Shown piece after piece: positions 15,058 through 23,933 of a DNA stretch of 47,217 bases. A program made the position numbers and the translations under genes. The notes beneath the pieces were generated by a model. It saw only the letters and a program-made list of their open reading frames with translations, ran no database searches and was not told the DNA's origin. Source of the DNA: Myxococcales bacterium (GTDB lineage Bacteria; Myxococcota; B64-G9); the NCBI GenBank assembly GCA_012798435.1, contig JAAZNF010000069.1:1-47217 (forward strand). The letters are read 5' to 3'. Numbering within the stretch: the stretch's first letter is position 1; every line of letters begins with the position of its first letter.

Positions 15058-16740
15058 TCAGGCTTCCGCCCGGGCCGCTCGCCGGCGCCAGGCGAGCCGC
15101 ACCAGCCACAGCACCGCCGCCGAGATGATGAGCAGCAGCACGCGCGCGCCCCACAGGTAGGGCCGCCGCGCCGGCTCCTCTCCCTCCATCAGTAGCCGCC
15201 CCGCCGCGTCCTGCACGATCCAGGCGCCCAGGATGGCGATGAGGTACAGCGGCGTCACGTACTGCATGATGAAGCGGAAGATCCCGGGCACATGCAACTC
15301 GGCGCCCCGGTGCATCTCTTCGAATCCCCGGCGAGCGCCGAAGACCCAGGAGAAGACCACGATCTCGATGACCGCGAACAGTGCCAGGCCCAGGGTCCCC
15401 GCCCAGAAGTCCAGCTCGTCGAGAAAGCCGTGCCGAAAGAACGCCACCACCGGCGCCACGCACAAGAGCAGCGCCAGAAACACCGAGTTCACCGCGCGCG
15501 GTCGGCTCCAGCCGAGCTCGTCCTGCAAGAAAGCGATCACCGGCTGCAGCATGGCCACCGACGAGGTCACCCCGGCGAAGAAGAGCAGCAAGAACCACAT
15601 GGCGCCGAAGAGCTGGCCCAGCGGGAGCTTCTGGAAGATCACCGGCATGGAGACGAACCCGAGATCGAAGGCCCCCTGCCGCGCGATCTCCTGGGTCTGG
15701 GCGAGGCCGAAGAAGGCCACCGCCGCCGGGATGGCGATGGTGGCGCCCAGGATGACCTCGGCGAACTCGTTGGCGAGCGAGGTGGTGAGCCCGTTCAGGG
15801 TCACGTCCTGGTCCTCGGCCAGGTACGAGGCGTAGGTGTTGATCATGCCCTGCCCCAGCGAGAGCGTGAAGAAGATTTGCCCGGCGGCGACGAGCCACAC
15901 CTGGGCGCTGGAGAGGCGCGAAAAATCCGGGTTCCACATGAAACCGAGGCCGGCCAATACGGAATTGTCGGGCTGGGCGGGGTCGGGCGCGCCCAGGGTG
16001 AGCACCCGCACCACCAGCACCAGCGCGAAGACGAACAGGAGTGGCATGGCCCAGCGCGCCAGCACCTCGATGCCCCCGGCGATGCCGCGGCGCAGGAACA
16101 AGTAGTTGATGGACAGCGCCGCGGCCAAAAACAGGACCGCCGGCAAGACGGAGGCGAAGTGGGCGTTCGCCTCCACGCCCTGGTAGCCGCGCAGGAAAGC
16201 CCCCATGGCCTCGCGGGTCTCCTGCCCGAAGTACGTCCCGGCGCCCGAGAAGCAGGCGTAGCCGAGCGTCCAGCTCTCGATGAAGCAATAGAACACCGCC
16301 ACCGAGAAGGGCAGGATGATGCCCAGGGCGCCCAGGTACTTCGACACCGGGTGCTTCCACATCAGCGAGAACATCCCCGGTGTGGAGCCGTGACCGTGGC
16401 GACCGCCGTGACGCCCCATGGTCCATTCGACCCACATCAGGGGGATCCCCAGCAGCAACAAGGCGCAGAAATACGGGATGAGGAACGCCCCGCCGCCGTT
16501 GGCCGCGGCCTTGGCCGGAAAGCGCAGGAAGTTGCCCAGGCCGATGGCGTTGCCGGCCATGGCCAGGATGAGGCCGGCGCGAGTGGCCCAGCGCGCCCGC
16601 CCCCCGGCGGCCGGAAGCGGCATCCCGCCGGCCCGCGGCGTGCGCAGGATGCGCAGCAGACAGAAGATCATGAGTCCGCCGACCAGTCCCCAGGCGCCGA
16701 CGAGCGACCCCCATCCCCAAGCGGTGAGCCCGTGTTCCAT
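15058..16740 (-). CDS. Sodium-dependent neurotransmitter:sodium symporter family (LeuT-like) transporter
   Basis: 560 aa from ATG 16740, set by AAGGGG six bases upstream; a start 11 codons earlier would translate that site. AGNAIGLGNFLRFPAKAAAN followed by GIPLMWVEWTMGRHGGRHG is the NSS signature with the unwound TM1 that binds Na+ and substrate, very close to LeuT-type bacterial members. FLLLFFAGVTSSVAMLQP is the TM8 Na2 site. About 12 helices, plus an extra N-terminal helix (residues 1-30), are seen. It should be an inner-membrane Na+-coupled importer of amino acids or amines. Its own promoter lies in the 83-bp divergent gap. Confidence 0.92.
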   Translation of the reverse strand: MEHGLTAWGWGSLVGAWGLVGGLMIFCLLRILRTPRAGGMPLPAAGGRARWATRAGLILAMAGNAIGLGNFLRFPAKAAANGGGAFLIPYFCALLLLGIPLMWVEWTMGRHGGRHGHGSTPGMFSLMWKHPVSKYLGALGIILPFSVAVFYCFIESWTLGYACFSGAGTYFGQETREAMGAFLRGYQGVEANAHFASVLPAVLFLAAALSINYLFLRRGIAGGIEVLARWAMPLLFVFALVLVVRVLTLGAPDPAQPDNSVLAGLGFMWNPDFSRLSSAQVWLVAAGQIFFTLSLGQGMINTYASYLAEDQDVTLNGLTTSLANEFAEVILGATIAIPAAVAFFGLAQTQEIARQGAFDLGFVSMPVIFQKLPLGQLFGAMWFLLLFFAGVTSSVAMLQPVIAFLQDELGWSRPRAVNSVFLALLLCVAPVVAFFRHGFLDELDFWAGTLGLALFAVIEIVVFSWVFGARRGFEEMHRGAELHVPGIFRFIMQYVTPLYLIAILGAWIVQDAAGRLLMEGEEPARRPYLWGARVLLLIISAAVLWLVRLAWRRRAARAEA

Positions 16741-16763
16741 GCCGCGCCCCTTTCCGCCGGCGT

Positions 16764-16797
16764 ATGGTAGCAACGATAGCGGTCGGGTTCAACCGAC
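16764..16797 (-). promoter_or_regulatory. Symporter promoter with an inverted repeat around the -35
   Basis: Read leftward, TTGAAC (16787-16792), a 17-bp spacer and TACCAT (16764-16769) match a sigma-70 promoter at 4/6 and 4/6, with a start near 16757, about 17 bases before the ATG. The -35 is framed by GTCGG (16782-16786) and CCGAC (16793-16797), an inverted repeat with a 6-base gap that could be an operator. The regulator is unknown. Confidence 0.4.
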
Positions 16798-16823
16798 GGG
16801 CTCGACCACACGAGGACATTTGA

Positions 16824-18917
16824 ATGCGCCCCGAGGCCGCGCTAGGCTTGGGCTGCTTGGGAAGCCCCCTCGACAGCGCCTCATTGCGCGTCCGCTACCT
16901 CGATGCCGCGCGCGCTCTCGGCTCGGCGGGGCTTGCCTTGCTCGCGCTCTTTTCCCTGGAGCCGGGGAGCGTGTTCGGCGGAGCGGGCGGATTGCGCTGG
17001 CCGGGGTGGGTGGCCGCGGCGGTGGAGCTCGGGGCGCTGTGCACCATCGGCTTTTTCTGGCTGCGACGCGCCGGCTCCGTGCGCGGGATGCTCACCGGCC
17101 TGTTCGGCTTCAACCTGTGCCTGTTCTTGCCCGCGTTGTCCGACGATCCGCTGCTCGCCGGCGCCGCCATGGTCTGGAACCTCTTGCTGCTCATCCGCCA
17201 CCTGCTGCGGGAGAGCGCCGATCCGCCGGAATCCGAGGCCGGCAGCGAAGCCGACGCGCACATCGAGCGCGTGGCGCCGGCGCTGATCCATCTGGCGCTG
17301 GCTTGCCTCGCCGCGGCGCTGGTAGGGCTGGGCTTTCGGCCCCACAGCGGGCTCGGCGGCATGCTGGTCCTCTTGGGCTTGAACCTGGCGGCCCTGCCCT
17401 TCTCGCTGCTGCGCCAGTGGCGCTCGTTCCGCGCCGGGCACGCCTCGGCCTTGCTCGGCCCCTCGCTGGTGGTACTCGCCGCGACGCTCTCGTTCTTCCA
17501 GGCGCCGGCGCTGGCGCTGCTGTGCCTCTCCCTCTCTCAGCTGGTGACCCTGGGCCTGCTGCTCATCGAGCAGCCGGTGGCCCGCGGCATCTTCGAAAGC
17601 TTCCTCAAGAGGCCGGTCCTGCTGGCGGCCCTGTCGTTCGCTTTCCTCATCCTGCTGGGCGCGCTGCTGCTCTCCTTCCCGGTGAGCGCCCGCGGCGACC
17701 GGCCGCTTTTGGCCATCGACGCCCTGTTCACCGCCACCTCGGCGGTGTGCGTGACCGGCCTCTCCACCATCGACGTGGCCACGGCGCTGTCTCCGTTCGG
17801 CCAGGGCGTTCTGCTGTTTCTGATCCAGGTCGGCGGCCTGGGCATCCTGGTGTTCTCGACGTTCGCCACCCTGCTGCTGGGCGGGCACCCGGGCCTGCGG
17901 GTGGGGCAAGCGCTATCGCAGAGCCTGGAGCTGCGCGGCGCCAAGGACGCCTACCGGCTGGCCGGCTTCATCGGCATCTTCACCTTCGGCATCGAGGCCC
18001 TGGGCGCCTTGGCGCTGGGCCTGGTGTTCGCGCGCCACGGCGCCGACGCCGCCGACGCCGCCTGGCATGGCGTCTTTCACTCCGTCTCCGCCTTCTGCAA
18101 CGCCGGCTTCGCGCTGTTCTCCGACAACCTGGTGATGCTGCAGCGCGATCCCTGGGGCCTGCTGGTGATCTCTCTTCTGGTGGTGCTGGGCGGGATCGGG
18201 TTTCTGGTGCTGGCGGCGCTGGCCTCCAGCCTGCGCCGCGGCGCGGCGCGTCACCTGTCGCTCCACGTCAAGGTGGTGCTGGTCTGGACCGGAGCGCTCG
18301 TCGCCGGCGGCACGTTCGTGTTTTTGCTGCTGGAGTGGAACGGCGTCTTGCAGGGGCTCCCGCTGGGCGACAAGCTGAGCAACGCCTTGCTGCTCTCGGT
18401 GAGCCCGCGCACCGCCGGTTTCAACGCCCTCCCCATGGAAGGGCTGCGCTCGGCCAGCCTGCTCGTGATCATGCTGTTCATGTTCGTGGGCGCTTCCCCG
18501 GGCAGCGCCGCGGGCGGGATCAAGACCACCACCTTGGCGGTGCTGCTGGGCGCGGTGCGCGCCAGCATCCGGGGCGACGAGCGGGTGGTGCTGTTCGGCC
18601 GGCAAGTGCCGCAGGACGTGGTGTACCGGGCGGTGGCCATCAGCGTGCTCCACCTGGGGATCTCGCTGGTGGGCCTGTGGGGGCTCTTGTTGACCCAGCC
18701 GCACGCGCCGGCGGCGCTGGCCTTCGAGACGGTGTCGGCCACGGGAACGGTGGGCCTCACCCTGTCGGTGACCCCCACCTTGACGGCCTCTGGCAAGCTC
18801 CTGGTGGTCTTCTTGATGTTCGCGGGCCGGGTGGGACCCATGTCGCTGGCGCTGCTGCTGGGCCGGGCGCGGGAAGTCCGCACGTTGTATCCCGAGAGCC
18901 GCTTGATGGTGGGCTGA
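16824..18917 (+). CDS. ktrB: TrkH/KtrB-family potassium transporter subunit with N-terminal membrane extension
   Basis: 697 aa. Residues from about 262 (RPVLLAALSFAFLILLG) to the end make a full 435-residue KtrB. All four pore-loop glycines are present: TSAVCVTGLS, SAFCNAGFALF, SPRTAGFNALP and SATGTVGLTLS. GASPGSAAGGIKTTT is the family's hallmark block after the third filter. Residues 1-260 add several hydrophobic helices not found in ordinary KtrB and may form a separate sensor or scaffold domain. It is an inner-membrane K+ (or Na+-coupled K+) uptake channel. The KtrA gene follows 22 bp downstream. GAGGA lies before the ATG. Confidence 0.93.
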   Translation: MRPEAALGLGCLGSPLDSASLRVRYLDAARALGSAGLALLALFSLEPGSVFGGAGGLRWPGWVAAAVELGALCTIGFFWLRRAGSVRGMLTGLFGFNLCLFLPALSDDPLLAGAAMVWNLLLLIRHLLRESADPPESEAGSEADAHIERVAPALIHLALACLAAALVGLGFRPHSGLGGMLVLLGLNLAALPFSLLRQWRSFRAGHASALLGPSLVVLAATLSFFQAPALALLCLSLSQLVTLGLLLIEQPVARGIFESFLKRPVLLAALSFAFLILLGALLLSFPVSARGDRPLLAIDALFTATSAVCVTGLSTIDVATALSPFGQGVLLFLIQVGGLGILVFSTFATLLLGGHPGLRVGQALSQSLELRGAKDAYRLAGFIGIFTFGIEALGALALGLVFARHGADAADAAWHGVFHSVSAFCNAGFALFSDNLVMLQRDPWGLLVISLLVVLGGIGFLVLAALASSLRRGAARHLSLHVKVVLVWTGALVAGGTFVFLLLEWNGVLQGLPLGDKLSNALLLSVSPRTAGFNALPMEGLRSASLLVIMLFMFVGASPGSAAGGIKTTTLAVLLGAVRASIRGDERVVLFGRQVPQDVVYRAVAISVLHLGISLVGLWGLLLTQPHAPAALAFETVSATGTVGLTLSVTPTLTASGKLLVVFLMFAGRVGPMSLALLLGRAREVRTLYPESRLMVG

Positions 18918-18939
18918 ACGAATCCGCGGGAGGAACGAA

Positions 18940-19593
18940 ATGGCGCACGAATACGTGGTGATCGGCCTGGGGCACTTCGGGCGCGCGGTGGCTCGCCGGC
19001 TGGCCGCCCTGGGACAATCGGTGCTGGTCATCGATCGCGACCGCGACAGCGTCCAGGAGATCGCGGACCAGGTGGCCGCGGCCGTGACCGGGGATTCGAC
19101 CGACGAGGGCACTCTGCGCGAGCTGGGCGTGGACTCCATGGCCTGCGCGGTGGTGGCCATCGGCGCAGACGCGCTGGAGGCCAGCATCCTGACCGTGGCC
19201 CTGCTCCACCAGCTCGGCGTGCCGCGCATCATCGCCCGCTCGGTCAGCGACCTGCACGCCCGGGTGCTGCGCTCGGTCGGAGCCCACGAGGTGCTCAACC
19301 CCGAGGCCGAGATGGGCCAGCGCCTGGCCACGCACCTGGTGCAGCCCAGCATCCGCGACCAGCTCGAGCTGGGAGACGCCATCCTGGCCGAGATCGAGGT
19401 CCCGGCGCAGTTCTTGGGCAAGAACCTGCGCGATCTCGACATCCGCAAGCGGTTCGAGGTGTCGATCATGGCGGTCAAGCGCGGCAACCAGGTCCTGGCC
19501 AACCCGACCGCCCAGGAAATCTTTCAGCCCAACGACATCCTGGTGGTGCTCGGCACCCAGGCGGCAGTGCGGGCCCTTTCCCGGCGGGTGTGA
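18940..19593 (+). CDS. ktrA: KtrA/TrkA potassium channel regulator (RCK N and C domains)
   Basis: 217 aa, the usual KtrA length. The ATG follows GGAGG. The RCK-N Rossmann domain shows VIGLGHFGRAVARRL (GxGxxG) with SVLVIDRD at the end of strand 2, then AVTGDSTDEGTLRELGVD and the RIIARSVSDLHARVL strand. Residues about 135-217 are the RCK-C domain (AEIEVPAQFLGKNLRDLD, ending NDILVVLGTQAAVRAL). It binds NAD(H), ATP or c-di-nucleotides as an octameric ring and gates the KtrB subunit encoded just before it. Confidence 0.95.
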   Translation: MAHEYVVIGLGHFGRAVARRLAALGQSVLVIDRDRDSVQEIADQVAAAVTGDSTDEGTLRELGVDSMACAVVAIGADALEASILTVALLHQLGVPRIIARSVSDLHARVLRSVGAHEVLNPEAEMGQRLATHLVQPSIRDQLELGDAILAEIEVPAQFLGKNLRDLDIRKRFEVSIMAVKRGNQVLANPTAQEIFQPNDILVVLGTQAAVRALSRRV

Positions 19594-19595
19594 CC

Positions 19596-20705
19596 ATGGG
19601 TGTGCGCCTTCGCCTGATCGCCGGATGCGGGATCCTGCTCTTGCTCTCGGTGCTGGCCACGGCCGGTGGGGCGGGCGGTTTCTTCCTGCTGGCCCGCGAC
19701 CTGGCACAAGAGGCCCGTGCCCACCGAACGCTGGAGCAAACCTCGCGAGAGCTCTTGCGGGCTCTCGACGAGCACTTCCTGACCGAGGTCGCCTGGCTGG
19801 TGGATCCGGCGAGCCAGGCCAACTTGGTGCCGCTCCAGAGCGAGCTCGATCGAGCCTTTCACGAGTTCGCCACCCCGGCTTCCGCCCGGGGCGCCGGCCG
19901 CCTGTCCGCCATGCGGGAGGCGCTCGACGCCTACCGCCTGCGCAGCGAACAACTCCTGCACTCCCGCCTGGACCAGGTCGCCAGCTTCTTCTCCGAGCAC
20001 GTCCTGCCCGCCTACCGCAAGCTACGCGGGCCCCTGGTCGAGCTGGACAGCGAGGCGCGCAGCGACGGTTTGCGGGTGCCGCAAAACGCGGCCGACGAGG
20101 CCCGCACCATGGGGAGCTGGCTCATGGCGCTGGCCATCCTGGCGGTGCTGTCGGCGGTGCTCTTCCTGCGCTGGCTGCGCTCGAGCGTGCTGGCCCGGCT
20201 GGTGGCGCTGGAGCGCGGTGCGACGCGAGTGCTCCAGGGCGCATGCCAGCGGCTCGACGACCGCGAGTCGGACGAGCTGGGGCACATGGCGCGCGCTCTG
20301 AACACGCTTCAAGATCGCCTGGAGATCGACACTCACCGCGACGCGGGCCTGCTCACCCACATGCGCCAGGTCATGCTCTCGTTGGTGGAGACCCTCCCGC
20401 CGGGGAGTTCGGTGCACGGCCTCGACGGAACATGCCTGGCCAGCCGCAGCTTCGGCAACAACCCCGAGCGCGAGGCCGGCGTCACCGCCTGGCTCGTGCA
20501 GCACGGGAGAGAGCACCTGGAAGCGTACCGCTCCGGCCAGACGCCGCCGGTGGCCCGCTTCGATCTGCCGCGGGGCGATCACATGCGTGTCGAGCTCTTG
20601 CTCAGCGGCGATGGAAGGCCGGTGGCCTGGCTGGCCATCGTGGCCGGCGCCCCAGCCACCTTGCCGGACACCACGCCGGAGCCATCCTCGCTCGTCCCCC
20701 GCTGA
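19596..20705 (+). CDS. HAMP-domain membrane receptor-like protein without recognised output domain
   Basis: 369 aa from ATG 19596; a GTG at 19590 overlapping the ktrA stop is the alternative. TM1 (LIAGCGILLLLSVLATAGG), a helical periplasmic sensor of about 130 residues and TM2 (SWLMALAILAVLSAVLFL) are followed by a HAMP linker with the conserved E-x-ELG-like DELGHMARALNTLQDRL. Residues 270-369 form a small domain (VETLPPGSSVHGLDGTCLA, WLVQHGREHLEAY) with no kinase, methyl-accepting or cyclase motifs. It lies 2 bp after ktrA, so a link to potassium or turgor sensing is suggested by position only. Confidence 0.65.
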   Translation: MGVRLRLIAGCGILLLLSVLATAGGAGGFFLLARDLAQEARAHRTLEQTSRELLRALDEHFLTEVAWLVDPASQANLVPLQSELDRAFHEFATPASARGAGRLSAMREALDAYRLRSEQLLHSRLDQVASFFSEHVLPAYRKLRGPLVELDSEARSDGLRVPQNAADEARTMGSWLMALAILAVLSAVLFLRWLRSSVLARLVALERGATRVLQGACQRLDDRESDELGHMARALNTLQDRLEIDTHRDAGLLTHMRQVMLSLVETLPPGSSVHGLDGTCLASRSFGNNPEREAGVTAWLVQHGREHLEAYRSGQTPPVARFDLPRGDHMRVELLLSGDGRPVAWLAIVAGAPATLPDTTPEPSSLVPR

Positions 20706-20714
20706 GAGCTTCCT

Positions 20715-20954
20715 TCAATCCGGCTTCGCCGCGCGCTCGCCCAACGGGCGGTTGCAGCGCGGGCAGCGCCCGGCGTAACGGCTGACCTTTCCCTGCCAGC
20801 CGCAAGCGCCGCAACGCGCCGCCTGAACGTGCGGACTGTCCTTTTTGCGGCCCAGGCTGCGCACGAGGCCGAACAGGATGCCGCCGCCCACCACGACGGC
20901 CAGAACGATGAGTGCGTGCTTGACCGTCACCGAGCCGAACAAGATCGTATCCAT
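20715..20954 (-). CDS. Small membrane-anchored zinc-ribbon protein
   Basis: 79 aa, ATG at 20954 with GAGG six bases upstream. One N-terminal helix (KHALIVLAVVVGGGILFGLV) is followed by a CxxC-x-CxxC zinc ribbon (ARCGACGWQGKVSRYAGRCP then RCNRPLGE). It lies 7 bp after the CpXC protein and is probably its small partner in the membrane. The function is unknown; such ribbons often bind nucleic acid or protein. Confidence 0.7.
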   Translation of the reverse strand: MDTILFGSVTVKHALIVLAVVVGGGILFGLVRSLGRKKDSPHVQAARCGACGWQGKVSRYAGRCPRCNRPLGERAAKPD

Positions 20955-20961
20955 CGTCGCC

Positions 20962-22962
20962 TCAAGAGCATTTCTTGCCGCGTCCGCACCTCTCCCGCCC
21001 GGCCCACTCGCGCAGAGCCGGGCACTGGCAACGCTCCGCGGTCTGCAACAGGCGCTTGCGACCCTCGTCCCGCGCCAACGCACCCAACGCCGACAACGCC
21101 TCGGCGTCAACCTCGGGAAGGGCGGCCAGCAGATCGGCCGCCACCTTCCACACCGTCCGCCGCCCCGCTCCCACCTCTCTCAACAAGACCGCGGCCGCCG
21201 CCGGCCCCAGCAGCCTCGTCAGGCCACGCAACCCCGCCCGAGCCACCGCGGCAACCGCTTGAGCGCTCAAGCGCTCCAGCATCGGGCGGGCCGCCGGCCC
21301 GAGCCGCCCCAGCGCGTCCTCCAGAGCATCCGCCTCCGCCGGCCTCAATTTCAAAACGGCACGCTCGATCTCCTCCAGCTCCTTGCCGGAGCCGCTCTCG
21401 CACAGGGCGCGCAGTGCCTCCAGCCGGTGCTCGGGCTCGGCAAGCAACGCCGTCAGATCCTCGGCAGGAAGCTCGCGCAGGTCGTCCAACATCTCCACGC
21501 CCCCGACCAGCTCGAGCGGGATGAGGTTCTCCGACTCCTGTCGCTGTCGCTCGGTCTGCAGCAGCCGCTCGCGGAAACGCCCTTCGACAATGAAACCGGC
21601 CCGCTCCGCGTCATCCAGTAGGGCCCGCCAGTTCTCGAGTTGTGATTCGAGATCGAGGTCACACACGCGCTCGCCTGTGACCACCCGCTCGAAGTTCTCG
21701 AGCAATGTCCGGCGCAGGACCGTCTGGTCGGGCACCAGGCCGAGCTCCACCGAGAGGCGCTGCATCTTCTCGCTCATGGCCAGGCCAAAGAAGATGGCCC
21801 GGTCCAGCACCTCGCGCAGGATGGCCTGGAAGGTGGCCACCGGGAACGACTTGACGAAGATCAGGTACTCGTAGTTCTGGCGTTGCGACCAGTGCGTCAG
21901 GATCTGCAAGGACAGACGGGTCACCGACGGCGAGGGAAGCTCGCGGAAGGCCTCGGGCTGGAGCCCCACCGGCCGCTCACCGAGCCGCCGGTAGGCGCCC
22001 TCGTCCAGCTTGCTCACCGCCAAGAAGAAGTTGCGCCGTCGCGGCTCGATCCGCTCCAGCCAGCGCCGCGCCTCGCTCAGCACGTAGGCGACGTTGCGCT
22101 CCAGCGGCGGTGCCAGGACCAGCGTGCGCTGGCGCCGGTAGTGCTCGTCGAACAGGTGCAACCGCACCTCGAAGTGCCGCGCCAGGCTCTCCAGAAAGCC
22201 CACGTCCACGTGGTTGTCGAGGTTGAAAGGCCAGGTCAGCACCTGCCGCGCGCCGGAGGAGCCCTCGGCCACCAGCAGCAGCACGATCAGGGGAAAGTTT
22301 TCGGTACGGTGGAGCTGAAACAGGAGGTCGGCCCGCTCTCCCAGGTCGGCGGGGCGACGCATGCGCTGGAACAGGTGCAGCGCGCCCTGGTCCAGGAACA
22401 TGTAATGGCTCTGGCCGCTCTCTTTCCAGCGCGCCACCACGGCCGCGTCGCGCCGCGCCACCTCCTCGGCGTCCACCACCTCCTCGAAGTCCTTCTCGGA
22501 CAGCTCCGCGGCGCGCGGCACGCCTTCCGCCGGACGTATGGCGGCGGGCTCGGCACTCGCCGCATCCGGCGCTGCGAGCATCTCGGCGGGAAGAGAGCCC
22601 CAACCGAAGACGAAGCGGGCCTGGCGCGCATACTCGGTCGAGCCGACGGCCCCTTCCGAGAGCAGCCGCTGCAAAAAGGCGATGCGCAGCTCGATCTCCC
22701 TAGGCCGTAGCCGCTCGGGAAACACGCACCACAGGCGTCGCGCGGCAGGGTCATGGAGGTACAACGGATGTTCGATCTCCACCGCGGCGCCGCAGGCGGG
22801 ACAGGCGGCGCGGCGCAATCTCTCCCGCTCCTTCACGTCTTGAAGCAGCCGAAGGTCGCGGCCGAGGTCGATGGTCTCAATGACGGAGACTTCGAAGCGG
22901 CGCCCGCAGCGGCAAGTGGCGGCGGCTTGGACCTGGTGCGTCTCGAACAGCGACGAGCCCAC
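20962..22962 (-). CDS. CpXC-domain protein with long helical repeat region
   Basis: 666 aa from a GTG start. Residues 15-60 are a CpXC zinc-binding domain (TCRCGRRFEVSVIETID, then AACPACGAAVEIEHPLYLHD). The middle holds a second domain: HYMFLDQGALHLFQRMRRPA and ENFPLIVLLLVAEGS resemble the unfamiliar domains that follow CpXC in delta-type proteobacteria. Residues about 540-650 are short helical (HEAT-like) repeats rich in Leu/Ala/Arg, and the protein ends in a Cys cluster (CQCPALREWAGRERCGRG). No enzyme motif is seen. It begins 9 bp after mtnP, so it is translated from the same message; why is unclear. Confidence 0.65.
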   Translation of the reverse strand: MGSSLFETHQVQAAATCRCGRRFEVSVIETIDLGRDLRLLQDVKERERLRRAACPACGAAVEIEHPLYLHDPAARRLWCVFPERLRPREIELRIAFLQRLLSEGAVGSTEYARQARFVFGWGSLPAEMLAAPDAASAEPAAIRPAEGVPRAAELSEKDFEEVVDAEEVARRDAAVVARWKESGQSHYMFLDQGALHLFQRMRRPADLGERADLLFQLHRTENFPLIVLLLVAEGSSGARQVLTWPFNLDNHVDVGFLESLARHFEVRLHLFDEHYRRQRTLVLAPPLERNVAYVLSEARRWLERIEPRRRNFFLAVSKLDEGAYRRLGERPVGLQPEAFRELPSPSVTRLSLQILTHWSQRQNYEYLIFVKSFPVATFQAILREVLDRAIFFGLAMSEKMQRLSVELGLVPDQTVLRRTLLENFERVVTGERVCDLDLESQLENWRALLDDAERAGFIVEGRFRERLLQTERQRQESENLIPLELVGGVEMLDDLRELPAEDLTALLAEPEHRLEALRALCESGSGKELEEIERAVLKLRPAEADALEDALGRLGPAARPMLERLSAQAVAAVARAGLRGLTRLLGPAAAAVLLREVGAGRRTVWKVAADLLAALPEVDAEALSALGALARDEGRKRLLQTAERCQCPALREWAGRERCGRGKKCS

Positions 22963-22971
22963 GCGCCCCCC

Positions 22972-23835
22972 TTATGCGAGGAACCGCCCCGCCAGCAGGC
23001 GCAACCGCTCGCGGGTGGCCGGCGGCACCGCCTCGGGCCGGGTGACGATGGCGCCGTCCAGCGACGACTGGCAGGCGCAGCTGCGCTGCAGCGGAAAGGC
23101 CCGGGCCAGGCCACGGATGGCGGCGCGGGCGGTGTCCAGGTTCTTGCGGAACACCTCGAGCACCGCCCCGGCCGACACCGCCTCCTCCGACTGGTGCCAG
23201 CAGTCGTAATCGGTCGAGAGCGCCAGCGAGCAGTAGCACATCTCCGCCTCGCGGGCCAGCTTGGCCTCGGGCAGGTTGGTCATGCCGATCACGTCGAAGC
23301 CCATCTTGCGGTAGAACTGCGACTCGGCGCGCGTGGAGAAGATGGGCCCCTCCATGCACACGTAGGTCCCGCCGCGGTGGACCCGCGCGCCCATGTCGCG
23401 GAGCACCTTGTGCACCGCATCCAGCAGGCAGGGGCATACCGGGTCGCCGAACTGCACGTGCGCCACCACCCCCTCGCCGAAGAACGTCGCCTGGCGGTCC
23501 TTGGTGCGGTCGAAGAACTGGTCCGGCAGCACCATGTCGCCCGGGCGGATGTCCTCCTTGAGGCTGCCCACCGCCGAGACCGACAGCAGCGAGCGCACCC
23601 CGAGCTGGCGGAAGCCGTGGATGTTGGCGCGGTAGTTGATCTCCGACGGCAGCAGGGTGTGGCGCGGGCCGTGCCGGGGCAGGAACACCACCGGCGTCCC
23701 CTCCAGCACGCCCGAGAGGTACGGCCCCGACGGCTCGCCGAACGGGGTGTGGACGACCTCCTCGCGGCGCTCGCTCAGGCCCTCGATCTGGTACAGCCCG
23801 CTGCCGCCGATGATTCCCAGGATCTCCTTGCCCAT
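22972..23835 (-). CDS. mtnP: S-methyl-5'-thioadenosine phosphorylase
   Basis: 287 aa, full length for the family. EILGIIGGSGLYQIEGL is the N-terminal phosphate-binding Gly loop; VVFLPRHGPRHTLLPSEINY holds the conserved RHG-x-H-x-P; GTYVCMEGPIFSTRAES and DVIGMTNLPEAKLAREAEM carry the purine-binding residues that distinguish MTAP from nucleoside phosphorylases; CYCSLALSTDYDCW closes the site. The enzyme cleaves methylthioadenosine to adenine and methylthioribose-1-phosphate. MTA (or 5'-deoxyadenosine) is a by-product of polyamine and radical SAM chemistry, but a link to the island is only a thought. AAGGAG precedes the ATG. Confidence 0.93.
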   Translation of the reverse strand: MGKEILGIIGGSGLYQIEGLSERREEVVHTPFGEPSGPYLSGVLEGTPVVFLPRHGPRHTLLPSEINYRANIHGFRQLGVRSLLSVSAVGSLKEDIRPGDMVLPDQFFDRTKDRQATFFGEGVVAHVQFGDPVCPCLLDAVHKVLRDMGARVHRGGTYVCMEGPIFSTRAESQFYRKMGFDVIGMTNLPEAKLAREAEMCYCSLALSTDYDCWHQSEEAVSAGAVLEVFRKNLDTARAAIRGLARAFPLQRSCACQSSLDGAIVTRPEAVPPATRERLRLLAGRFLA

Positions 23836-23890
23836 CTGGATGCGCTCCTTCCCGCGGCTCGCCGCACGCGCGACACCGCACAGAGCGCGC

Positions 23891-23919
23891 AGGGTAGCTC
23901 ATCCGCCGGAACGGGTCAA
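23891..23919 (-). promoter_or_regulatory. Promoter of the mtnP operon
   Basis: Read leftward, TTGACC (23914-23919) is separated by exactly 17 bases from TACCCT (23891-23896). The -35 matches 5/6 and the -10 3/6. It lies in the 98-bp gap between the pseudokinase stop and the mtnP start. Confidence 0.45.
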
Positions 23920-23933
23920 CGAAAGACCTATTG

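Noticed and set aside
16418-18961. 847-codon open frame on the same strand as ktrB
   Set aside because: Composition is Arg/Ala/Gly-rich with no family pattern; ktrB in the other frame has all pore-loop motifs. The open frame is a product of high GC content.
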